Positions 1-9,496 of a stretch of DNA of 64,000 nucleotides are shown here, one piece after another. The stretch lies in assembly GCF_030247195.1 (NCBI RefSeq), contig NC_080671.1, positions 201,542,897-201,606,896 on the forward strand. The letters are read 5' to 3'. The DNA comes from Topomyia yanbarensis. Lineage: Eukaryota > Arthropoda > Insecta > Diptera > Culicidae. How positions within the stretch are numbered: position 1 is the stretch's first letter; each line of letters begins with the position of its first letter. The notes under the pieces are model-generated. The model was not told the origin of the DNA and searched no databases. It saw only the letters and a program-made list of their open reading frames with translations. A program made the translations under genes and the position numbers.

Positions 1-573
1 AAGAGTGATCCAGACGGAGTAATTCATCGGATTTAACTCAAGAAAGTTTAATGACCATTCATCGTTGGTCAAATATTTCGGAAAAAGTTTCCTACAGAGC
101 TCCGAGGTCTTTTTCGCTTCATGCGATGGTGCCAAATCTTGTTGAAATGTATATTTAGTTTTAATGAAACATGCACGTGTCCAAGTTACAAAAATGTCCT
201 TCAGGAGGTTCTGGTGCACGAACTGTTTGATTTTTACGCTCGATGAATTTAAAGGGAGTTTTAACGAAATTCCTGCCCAAACCATAACCGGATGTCGATT
301 GTGTGGTTAAGACACATCCACACGGTTAGTGATTGTTGGAATGATCGACTGCGACATTTTTCATCGGTAAACAAAATTGTTCGATGGTGTCCAATGTCAA
401 ACTCCTTCATCAAAATGTTGGGTTTTCGTTGCCAATTGTTTTTAAGTAGTTGTTCTTCAAAAATTTGTAGGATCCTAAATTCATGCATGAATTGGTTCGG
501 ACTGAGTTTGGATTGATTTTCAGTTATTTTGTTCTTTTTCGGATTGACCGTCTAGAATCTCGATTAATCCTTC

Positions 574-588
574 GATGATATATTATTT
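574..588. repeat. Left copy of the 15-bp target-site duplication of gag-only LINE copy 1
   Basis: The sequence gatgatatattattt recurs at 3397-3411 on the other side of the element. Removing the LINE and one copy rejoins the mariner reading frame (HDQSETNNISSKD), which supports this as the true insertion site. Confidence 0.85.
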
Positions 589-1518
589 TTTTTTAATTCG
601 TTTATTTGACACGGCTCATAGCGGTAGCTTAACGGAGCCTTGGATCTTTTATACGTTTACAATACATGTAAAAATAAAAATACAAACAAGAATTAATTAA
701 TTGGATCTCGTGCGCGCAACTTTTTATTGCGAGCGGGGACCTTTTTTCGCGAGGTCTGTTGGCAAACAGCGTCAGGGGGGTCATTTAATTCTCTCTTGTT
801 TTCACGTCCCGGTCGAAGCTGGCTTGGTGTCCGGGATCAGATGTTCTCCCTTGCTTCTTGCACTTATTGTTGATCAGTGTAAATCCGTCGTCATTGTTAC
901 TGCATTCGTTGCCGATGTTGCTTACAGTTGCTTTTGGGGTGCTGGATGATTCTTTTGCGGTTGTCATTATGCTCTGAACAGCTGCCACAAATTTGGCTAC
1001 CGTTTGTGGTTCAGGCATTGGTATTGAAAACTCTGTTTTAGGTTGGTTTACCGTAGATGAGTTGGCAATCGGTTGAGATGCATTTTCCTCTGCATCTTCC
1101 GCGCAAGGTTGTCCATGATGAGCTGTCTGATTACAATACTTGCACGTAGGAGTTTGCCCCTCATGGGTGCATAGCGTAGTTTGAATAATTGTAGTTCCGT
1201 GAGTATTGAGTTTTATTGCCAAGTAGGAGGGTATAGGCCTTTCAACCCGCATCCTCACTACAAAAACGCCGTTAGGTGTACCCGGGAAGAAGTTTCTCCA
1301 AGTATCAGGTGTAACGGATTCTACTTCTCCGTATTGCGACATGCATTTTGCAATTGGCTCAGGAGGGGTACGAGGTGATAGGTCATATAACCTTACATCT
1401 ATATAATCATTCTCAATGTATACGGGAATCTTAATTCCAACGTTGTCACTTTCAACCATGTGTTTATAATTGTTCTTCAAAACGAAACACTCGGCTTGTG
1501 CTAACGTGTTGAATGATA

Positions 1519-3095
1519 CAGTTAACTCTCTCTATGTCGATATTCTTTATGTCGATATCTTTCTCTATCTCGATTATTTCGTGGGTCCCTTCAGATCGCA
1601 CGTATAAAAACTCCTCTATGTCGATATTTTCTCTATCTCGATATCTCCCTATCTCGATGTACCTAGCCTTATATTTGCCTGCATTATTCTCTCTCTATGT
1701 CGATGTGTTTTTTTTTTCTCTCAGGACATCACAAAGCATATACATAATGAAATGAAAATTGGCGATCAGGGCGCTAAGTCCTATATCAATATTCTGCATG
1801 TAGGCACAGTAAAGACATGACTTGGGATGAAGTGGATATTCAATGTTTTCCTACGAGACTTTGTAAATAAAAATATAAAATGCAGCCATCTCTAGCACGG
1901 AAATCATTCTTTCGTGGTCAAAACAATTTTTAAATTAGGGGAACATGGAGAGACTTGACCAAGCGCAGAATTCTATTATTGGCTTGACGTGTTCTATTAG
2001 GTTCTTAAAAAAAATTCAAAAATATTTTTATACTAGTTTCGGTCCGTCAAGGTAATTTTAAAAGTTTGGAATGAAAAATGCTTTCCTTATAGAAAAGATT
2101 CCGTATTTAATAAATTTGCGTTAAATGATGTAATTTTGTATCAATGATTTTACATAAATCGGAACATTGAAATAGTTATTACTAAAATTTGCACGAGATT
2201 GAACGAAATTGTTATGTTGGGGAGACTTGACCAAGATTTTATGGGGAGACATGACCAAGTGGCAATAAGCCGAAGAAAAATTTCTGATATTTACTATGCT
2301 GTCGTACCTACTGTTAGTTAATCACGTCACAAAAAAATCCCACATCAAACATCAGTCTATATCTTTTTGTACTAGTAAACAAAGTTAGTAGTAATATGGC
2401 TGATTTCGTGACGTGTTAATATGCAATGTAAGCAGTACAGTTAATCCTTAAAAGGAAATGCATTAAACACAGTCGAAATTTATGAAATGCAACCCTTTTA
2501 TATTTTTTACTGCTACCTAATGACCTCGACAATATGGAAAAAAGGATTACAGTATTATTTGTCATTATTTTTTGTTCTGATTTTTCAAAACTCTCTTGGT
2601 CAAGTCTCCCCAGGCCTTGGTCAAGTCTCCCCACAGTGGGGAGACTTTACAAAAAAAACGATCTCAGAAAAACTTTTATAACTTTTGAAATAGTAAGTTA
2701 AAAATTCCGCAAAAAAAATATGAACACGAATAATACCTTTATACATTATATCTCAATGACTTTGGGAGGATTGAAAACTTTTTTAGAGATTTGTGCAGGT
2801 TTATCTGAAATCCTGGTCAAGTCTCCCCATGTTTCCCTACATGTGCGGCTGAATGATAAACTGCAAACAAGGGATTCTTTCTCAAACAGCAAACTTGATA
2901 TTTTACAGTGCGAGTGCACTTTACCTCGTCGTCTACTACCCTACTCCCCCCAATACGAGCATCTATATTCATTTCCCGGTATGTATTATGATGTCCTGAA
3001 GGAAAAGTTGTCTCAAAGAAAATCATTGTGTTCTATATGTCGATCTCTCCCTATGTCGATGGTCCCTTCAATATCGACATAGAGAGAGTTAACTG
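1519..3095 (+). mobile_element. TA element A (pogo/Tigger-like, non-autonomous), 1577 bp
   Basis: TA dinucleotides at 1517-1518 and 3096-3097 flank terminal inverted repeats that begin CAGTTAACTCTCTCTATG. Subterminal copies of a signature (ctatgtcgatat, tctatctcgat) repeat at both ends. There is no transposase frame. The 120-aa frame near the right end is a by-product, since it lies in non-coding repeat sequence. Target TA, a CAG start and a Tc1/pogo-like layout suggest mobilisation by a pogo-type transposase (inference). It contains a 900-bp element (1938-2837) and is inserted in the LINE gag gene. Confidence 0.85.
1938..2837. mobile_element. TA element C1, signature GGGGAGACTTGACC, nested in A
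   Basis: TA at 1936-1937 and 2838-2839 flank inverted ends gGGGAACATGGrGAGACTTGACC. The signature recurs inside: forward near 1949, 2220 and 2242, reverse near 2598, 2618 and 2815. So copies in each half point outward. No coding frame is seen. The same family recurs at 3741-4640 (inside B) and 32163-34679. Confidence 0.82.
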
Positions 3096-3482
3096 TATTA
3101 ACACTACATTGCGAAGATGATGGTACTGAAGATACAAGACTTCCGCAAGCCTAAGTTGCATTTTTCCCTTCAGAAGGTATTCCACTTCACTAAAACTCGG
3201 TCGTTTTAAACAAAATTTAAAGTCAACGACCGCAGCGTTGGGTCGGAGTAGAGCTTTTTCGTCAACTTTACTCATGATGACAAGAATAATCCGATATTTC
3301 CTTTGTTCTCGAGACAATGCACACTAGATCGAGAGGCCTGTTGTTCACTTGGCTCGATTGTACGTCTGACTGCGGCAGAAGTAGAAAGTAGACTGTGATG
3401 ATATATTATTTGTTTCTGATTGATCGTGGCAGTTATTTTTATGCATGTTCTTTAACGATCCTCCAACACTTCCATGCTTATA

Positions 3483-5059
3483 CAGTTAACTCTCTCTATG
3501 TCGATATTGAAGGGACCATCGACATAGGGAGAGATCGACATATAGAACACAATGATTTTCTTTGAGACAACTTTTCCTTCAGGACATCATAATACATACC
3601 GGGAAATGAATATAGATGCTCGTATTGGGGGGAGTAGGGTAGTAGACGACGAGGTAAAGTGCACTCGCACTGTAAAATATCAAGTTTGCTGTTTGAGAAA
3701 GAATCTCTTGTTTGCAGTTTATCATTCAGCCGCACATGTAGGGAAACATGGGGAGACTTGACCAGGATTTCAGATAAACCTGCACAAATCTCTAAAAAAG
3801 TTTTCAATCCTCCCAAAGTCATTGAGATATAATGTATAAAGGTATTATTCGTGTTCATATTTTTTTTGCGGAATTTTTAACTTACTATTTCAAAAGTTAT
3901 AAAAGTTTTTCTGAGATCGTTTTTTTTGTAAAGTCTCCCCACTGTGGGGAGACTTGACCAAGGCCTGGGGAGACTTGACCAAGAGAGTTTTGAAAAATCA
4001 GAACAAAAAATAATGACAAATAATACTGTAATCCTTTTTTCCATATTGTCGAGGTCATTAGGTAGCAGTAAAAAATATAAAAGGGTTGCATTTCATAAAT
4101 TTCGACTGTGTTTAATGCATTTCCTTTTAAGGATTAACTGTACTGCTTACATTGCATATTAACACGTCACGAAATCAGCCATATTACTACTAACTTTGTT
4201 TACTAGTACAAAAAGATATAGACTGATGTTTGATGTGGGATTTTTTTGTGACGTGATTAACTAACAGTAGGTACGACAGCATAGTAAATATCAGAAATTT
4301 TTCTTCGGCTTATTGCCACTTGGTCATGTCTCCCCATAAAATCTTGGTCAAGTCTCCCCAACATAACAATTTCGTTCAATCTCGTGCAAATTTTAGTAAT
4401 AACTATTTCAATGTTCCGATTTATGTAAAATCATTGATACAAAATTACATCATTTAAGGCAAATTTATTAAATACGGAATCTTTTCTATAAGGAAAGCAT
4501 TTTTCATTCCAAACTTTTAAAATTACCTTGACGGACCGAAACTAGTATAAAAATATTTTTGAATTTTTTTTAAGAACCTAATAGAACACGTCAAGCCAAT
4601 AATAGAATTCTGCGCTTGGTCAAGTCTCTCCATGTTCCCCTAATTTAAAAATTGTTTTGACCACGAAAGAATGATTTCCGTGCTACAGATGGCTGCATTT
4701 TATATTTTTATTTACAAAGTCTCGTAGGAAAACATTGAATATCCACTTCATCCCAAGTCATGTCTTTACTGTGCCTACATGCAGAATATTGATATAGGAC
4801 TTAGCGCCCTGATCGCCAATTTTCATTTCATTATGTATATGCTTTGTGATGTCCTGAGAGAAAAAAAAAACACATCGACATAGAGAGAGAATAATGCAGG
4901 CAAATATAAGGCTAGGTACATCGAGATAGGGAGATATCGAGATAGAGAAAATATCGACATAGAGGAGTTTTTATACGTGCGATCTGAAGGGACCCACGAA
5001 ATAATCGAGATAGAGAAAGATATCGACATAAAGAATATCAACATAGAGAGAGTTAACTG
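3483..5059 (-). mobile_element. TA element B, near-identical inverted copy of element A, 1577 bp
   Basis: This is the reverse complement of 1519-3095 with the same length. I noticed only four or five substitutions (for example near 3712, 4458, 4685 and 5040). TA at 3481-3482 and 5060-5061 flank it. Removing it rejoins the mariner frame (CNKTD then KHGSVGGS), so it is an independent insertion into the mariner and not part of a block duplication. Confidence 0.88.
3741..4640. mobile_element. TA element C, copy nested in B
   Basis: This is the 900-bp counterpart of 1938-2837, with TA at 3739-3740 and 4641-4642. Because both A and B carry C at the same place, C entered before A and B separated. 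Confidence 0.85.
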
Positions 5060-5165
5060 TATCCGTTTTATTGCATCGGACGCAGTATTACATACCGATT
5101 CATACCGGTCGTTTTCTTTGTTTATAAAACTCAATTACCGCATTTTGCCGTGGGCTTGGCTTCAA

Positions 5166-5650
5166 TAAGACACTAAACGTGAGCCGAATCAAGTGAAACT
5201 TTCTGCATTTGATTAAGGCACATCAAAGTCTGAATTGATAGAGGTATGACACAGGTACTGACTATGTCTACTGTTGCCGCTCCTCTTGATTTCGTATTGA
5301 GTATATGAGATAACGACAATAGTAATATAACTAAAAGAGATAAGTGTTGATTTTTTAGTATTTAAACCCAAAACACGACTCGCATGGTTCACATGCAAAT
5401 ACGCATGATTCTAATGCAAATATTGCATTATAACTGGTATAATAGAAATAAAGCGTCATTTACATGGGACAAAAATGCATTACACGGCCATCACACCGTA
5501 AAAACGCTCACATCCCCACAATTGAGTATGTATTGGTGTTTTGAATGCTGGAACTGTATTTGTTTGAGAATAAACTAAAACCAATACACTCATAGAGAAC
5601 ACCTTCACTCATACCAGTGCATTTATATGTCCATGAGGTAATTTTTAGAA
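5166..5650. other. Unassigned, AT-rich, no gene seen
   Basis: This stretch probably holds the 5' flank or terminal repeat of the mariner pseudogene, but I could not place its end. Only short chance frames occur. Confidence 0.4.
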
Positions 5651-5652
5651 TA

Positions 5653-5924
5653 TACTCAAGTTTTTCTTACGCGGTTTTTTTGCGCGGTATCTTTTACGCA
5701 GTTTTTTACGCGGATTTTGAAATTTACGCGGTTTTCATTTACGCGGATTTTTTTAATTTACGCGGTATCTATTAACGCGGTTCCCATTAACGCGGATTCT
5801 TAAATTTACATGGTCTTCATTTACGTGGATTTTGAAATTTACGCGGTTTGCATTTACGCGGATTTTGAATTTTACGCGTCTTTCATTTACGCGGCCTGTA
5901 TCCCCGCGTAAAAAAACCTGAGTG
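5653..5924. mobile_element. Small TA element E (pogo-like MITE), signature TTACGCGG
   Basis: TA at 5651-5652 and 5925-5926 flank ends TACTCAAGTTTTTCTTACGCGG-like on the left and its complement (ccgcgtaaaaaaacctgagtg) on the right. About ten copies of ttACGCGG occur in one orientation with a single reversed copy at the right end. The ends match those of element D at 32416-34242, whose signature is ATGCGG. Confidence 0.75.
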
Positions 5925-6805
5925 TACTCACATATGCTTAAGGAATCAATCAATCATAATGGAAGTCAATACCAAGAAATTTTATAATTTAGTTTATTTA
6001 ACTGTATTGTACATTTCAAAACACTTTCTATCTTAATAGAGGTGTGCGCCGATGCATTTTTAATCGGCGGCGGCGTAAGCGACATATTTGGCCGGCGGCG
6101 GCGGCGTTGGCGGTGTCACGCCGTTGGACCCTATCGGCGGCGACGCGCCGGCGTGTGTCGGCGAAACAAATATTGACACCTATGTAACTAAAAAAAATCT
6201 AGTACAATTCCTTTCCCAAATTTTCGGGCTCTATTGTATGAGGCACATACAAACAGACGTTACAGCTTGAAGAAAATTCTAAAAAAAATCATCATCCACA
6301 ATGTACTAGCGACATCTGTTGAACACATTGCACAAATTGTAATTCTCGCAACCACATCAAATTTTTTAACTGATGCTCTAATAGTGCCCACCCTGCTTGC
6401 GAAATGCAAGATAATAAATGAAAGGTGGAACTATTTTTACAGCTGTAAAATTTGAAGAACGAAATAGAAAAATTGTCGATGTCGCATACTACGACCTCGC
6501 ATGAAATAATGATTGCAATTGACAAATTTGAAGAATGCAGAGTAACGACTGTATTTCAATGACCCATAATAATTATATATTGTTCTATATTTGGGAAATT
6601 AAGCAACGATAAAACAGTTTTTGTTTTGTTTGAGGAAATTAATTCTTGATGTCGTTTCATTGTTTTTTGTTTCAATTTAGTCTTCTTTTCCGTCGCTCCC
6701 GCAGATACCAGGTACTCTAATAGGAGGCGTTATTAATGACATCACTGCGCAGAAATATCACTTTTAATTATCGTGTAAGGACACCTTTCAAGGTAGACAC
6801 ATCCC

Positions 6806-6966
6806 AGTTAAGCTCAGTCGGAAATGAACCGAAATCCTGGCTGGTTCCAGTTCGTATTCCTGCTACAGTGACACATCCGATTCTAGTTAGAATCGGTTGT
6901 GCCACTGGATCCCGTGTACGAACTGGAACAAGCCAGATTTCCAGTTCAATTCCGGCTGAACTTTGC
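6806..6966. repeat. Imperfect palindrome (foldback MITE), ~160 bp
   Basis: Two ~75-nt arms pair around 6888-6890, for example tggctggttccagttcgta with tacgaactggaacaagcca. I estimate about 80% pairing. It lies inside element F. Confidence 0.7.
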
Positions 6967-7827
6967 TAGGATTACTTCATTTTACAGTCTGGCGTTTACT
7001 TTTACTTCTTGTAAGTACAAAATCGCCGCGATGATAAGGCATATTCGATTCCATGGCACTACATTTTCTTTCAACGTAAGATTTGCTTATATCTTGAATG
7101 CAAAGTATGCTCGATGTGCTGGAATCATACAGATCTGCACCCTGACGAAACCTAAATATACAGTTACTATCATTCATACTAATTCCACGACTTGATGTTT
7201 TAGCTCCTGTTGGGTTGAAACTGATCTGAGCGTATCTCTAGTTTTCGTTGCACCTGCACATCGCCAATTTCTCCAGCAGTTCCGGGGATCTTCAAATTCT
7301 AATCCATTGCATACATCTATTCAGATTCGATACACCGAATCAATTAATTTACTAACATCCCATTATGTGCTTACTCACAGATCGGCATCCTGTTGTACCT
7401 TAAGAAATGGTTGTGAAACCTCGTATTGAAACTAATTTTTGTGTTTTTACAAAACTAGTTCACGCAAAAAAAAGATTCCATTATATTCAAATGTTTAGTA
7501 GGTGGTTGTACCTGAATATGTTTAATATTTTTATGATTCTAGTTCATAACTTGATGATACATTGATTTAAATTAACTTTATTGACTAAAAAAGTCAAGAA
7601 TTGAACGATTGTGCAACGATTTTCGTAAATTCTCGTCGTATTATCTTGATATTTTAGTCTTGAGCTTACCGTCGGATTTTTTACACAGAGTCACGTGTCT
7701 TACAGTTTTCTTAATTATTTCACGGACATGAATTGTGGCTAGGTAATGTATTTTTGGTGCTCAGCGCAGTTTCATTTAATTTCGAAAATTACACTGAATC
7801 TTAACAAAAGAATAACAGGGTTACAGG

Positions 7828-8123
7828 CAGGGATGCCATTATACCAGATTTATCTGGCACAGCCAGAGGTTTTGGAAGCTTCCAGACAAAAAGACAAATC
7901 TCTCATTCTGCCAGATTTTTAAGTTTTGGAAGCGGCTACATACACATTTTGGAAATTTGGGTAAAAATGTCCCAAATTTTACAAAAATCGATTGATGCAC
8001 ATTCTACGAAAACTAAAATATATGCCAAATTTCGATGACTATGAGGTCGCAGTCAAATGCCAGATTTTGCCAGATATTTTTTTTGAACTGCCAGATTTTC
8101 TTTGAAAAATAGTGGCAACCCTG
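7828..8123. mobile_element. hAT-like MITE, 296 bp
   Basis: The ends are CAGGGATGCC and GGCAACCCTG. A perfect 8-bp duplication gttacagg flanks them (7820-7827 and 8124-8131). The interior repeats the word TGCCAGATTTT. No coding frame is seen. The 8-bp duplication and CAGGGTTGCC-type end are typical of hAT-derived MITEs. Confidence 0.85.
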
Positions 8124-8319
8124 GTTACAGGTCGTAGTAGTTTCCTTGTATCTAATACTCGCGCCTATGAGACTGGTTGCTAGCAGTTGTACACAATAGC
8201 TCACATAAAAATTTCAAAACCAAAGAGTAGAGCGAATAATCCATGAGTAATAGTGTGAATTCTTTGTAATTGTTTACGTAAGTATATTGAGAATTTGTGA
8301 AAGATTTATTACTTTATGA

Positions 8320-8690
8320 ACTATATCATGAACAGTTTCACGAGCTCGACTGGTGAATCGTGTCTAACATATAGGGAATCAACTATATCTTGAAAGTGGA
8401 TGTGTTTTTTTTTTCTTGAATTTGTGGACCATTCCACGAATGGTGAATTGTAACTTATATGCTCGCAATCATAACCAGTTGACGAAGCAAGAATGGATGC
8501 ATGAATTATATTCCGAGTGTCGTGTAATGATTTACGAGAAAATATCAAGACTTTGTTAACTTAGTGATCTAATTCACAACCACTAATACCAAATAAAGAT
8601 CAATATGTGATAAATCATGAATCAGTTAACGTCGTATATTCGGACCATTGACAATGTTCATATATTTGTGGATAAAATTATGAGCTAATG
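8320..8690. repeat. Degenerate relatives of the 52480-53010 tandem repeat
   Basis: Phrases such as catgaacagtttcacgag, accattccacgaatggtgaa and aatcatgaatcagtt recur with loose ~95-bp spacing. They match the units at 52480-53010. They lie near the right end of element F. Confidence 0.5.
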
Positions 8691-8814
8691 ATTTTCGGCC
8701 TCGCGAATTGTCGGCGTGAGAAAAGAGCGTCGGCGGCGCGCCGCCGGTCTACCTTTCGGCGTCGGCGTTTGTTGAAATTTACCGGCGGCGGCGGCGCACA
8801 GGTCTACTATCTTT

Positions 8815-9121
8815 AATAAAGTGACCTTCAAGGATAATTAAACACAGAAAAAAAATATTTTGTAATTTTAAGTTTATTTTCATGCGGAGTTTGAATATAA
8901 ATGTAAAATTAAGTTCCACCACAAACACACACGACTTGCCGTGCTTTCTTCAACGATTTTTATTATAATTTTACACGTAGATTGAAAATTACAGTTTCTT
9001 TAAACGGAAAACCAATGCGTTTCAATGTATTTTTACTCGAATACTGCTTTAAAATGAATGACATGTAATATTACACGAATGTAAGTGTAAAATTGTAAGC
9101 TGTTTGATGCTCCAAGTGATT
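8815..9121. other. Unassigned AT-rich spacer
   Basis: I see nothing beyond AT-rich sequence and chance frames between element F and the TTAA foldback. Confidence 0.5.
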
Positions 9122-9329
9122 TTAAGGTTGGACAGAGAATGCGCAAAATTCGCAAACGAAAAAAGCAGTTTTTTTCCACACCGTATGTCAGATCTTCATA
9201 AAAATCAATCAGCGTATGTAGAATGTAGCTACAGTACTGCTGATTGATTTTTATGAAGATCTGACATACGGTGTGGAAAAAACTGCTTTTTTCGTTTGCG
9301 AATTTTACCCTTTCTCTGTCCAACCTTAA
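9122..9329. mobile_element. TTAA-flanked foldback, 208 bp
   Basis: Arms of about 91 nt (9122-9213 and 9239-9329) are about 95% complementary around a 25-nt loop. The outer ends read TTAAGGTTGGACAGAG. The TTAA could be the target duplication of a piggyBac-type MITE (inference). A transcript would form a long near-perfect hairpin. Confidence 0.8.
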
Positions 9330-9496
9330 CGTAATTTTGAATCAAATTTTTTATTCAATCGTTGTATGTTTACATTCGTATTGATTTACATGTCGTTTGA
9401 ATTTCATTATTTTTTGGTGTGTATTCAAATTTCATTGCTAATTTAAAACAGCTACCAACGCAACGACATTGGGATCAAAGTGCTGCCCATGGTAAG

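Larger units (their letters stand above)
785..3275 (-). pseudogene. LINE ORF1 (gag-like) with CCHC zinc knuckle, split by a transposon
   Basis: The start is ATG at 3275 (MSKVDEKALLRPN), chosen because it aligns with the start of the related ORF at 60680. Reading runs to 3098, breaks at the TA element, resumes at 1516 and stops at 785. Across the junction the frame reads RNVVLI then SFNTLAQAECF, and the related copy reads LAVLI then TFNKFAQAKKF, so the insertion lies between two adjacent codons. The conserved core is TWRNFFPGTPNGVFVVRMRV. A zinc knuckle CKYCNQTAHHGQPC (C-x2-C-x4-H-x4-C) follows at about 1100-1145. The tail is rich in Ser, Thr and Asn with a basic end. Such proteins bind the element RNA. 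Apart from the insertion I see no stop, so the copy was probably intact when it was hit. Confidence 0.82.
589..3396 (-). mobile_element. Gag-only non-LTR retrotransposon, copy 1, interrupted by TA element A
   Basis: The element lies on the minus strand. Its 3' end, with a poly(A) tail (T-run at 582-594), abuts 588, and its 5' end is at 3396. A 15-bp target-site duplication flanks it (574-588 and 3397-3411, gatgatatattattt), so the copy is bounded at both ends. Without the 1577-bp insertion it is about 1.23 kb. It carries only a gag-like ORF1 and a 3' UTR, and no endonuclease or reverse transcriptase. Its 5' end (reading cagtctactttc) and 3' UTR (cgcgcaact, attgcgagcgg) match the copy at 59195-60834. 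It sits inside the mariner pseudogene. I infer a non-autonomous LINE family that uses another element's ORF2, comparable in principle to half-L1 elements. Confidence 0.82.
1..5165 (-). pseudogene. mariner/Tc1-type (D37) transposase pseudogene, split by two insertions
   Basis: A DDE transposase reads right to left in three blocks: about 5165-5060, 3482-3412 and 573-1. If the inserted DNA is ignored, the first two junctions stay in one frame with a few stops. The N-terminal block has a helix-turn-helix-like stretch (NAVIEFYKQRKRPV, then HGSVGG). The middle has NPKKNKITENQSKLS, which resembles the second mariner HTH. ILFTDEK holds the first catalytic Asp (363-365), VMVWAGIS follows after a frameshift, and QQDLAPSH holds the second Asp (136-138). 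The third site lies 37 residues on, in ELNPMNYSVW, where Asn stands in place of the expected Asp/Glu. This matches the D37 mariner-related groups known from mosquitoes. Stops, a frameshift and the lost acidic residue make it dead. The left end lies outside the window, and I could not define the right terminal repeat. Confidence 0.8.
6036..8806. mobile_element. hAT-like non-autonomous element F, 2.8 kb, GC-rich termini
   Basis: Ends TAGAGGTGTGCGCCG (left) and CGGCGCACAGGTCTA (right) are inverted. They lie next to a near-perfect 8-bp duplication (ctatctta at 6028-6035, ctatcttt at 8807-8814). The terminal 100 bases at each side are runs of cggcgg/gtcggcg. No transposase frame is seen. The interior is AT-rich and holds a palindromic MITE, a second hAT-like MITE and a degenerate tandem repeat. 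A lone end of the same family lies at 35525-35590. The 8-bp duplication and end sequence point to hAT (inference). Confidence 0.68.

Noticed and set aside
785..3275. Retroviral or LTR-element gag
   Set aside because: The poly(A)-type 3' end, 15-bp duplication and absence of LTRs indicate a non-LTR element. The CCHC knuckle is common to both.
2720..3858. Identical 120-aa frames at 2720-3082 (+) and 3496-3858 (-)
   Set aside because: They look conserved only because elements A and B are recent inverted copies. The frame covers TIR signatures and has no family match.
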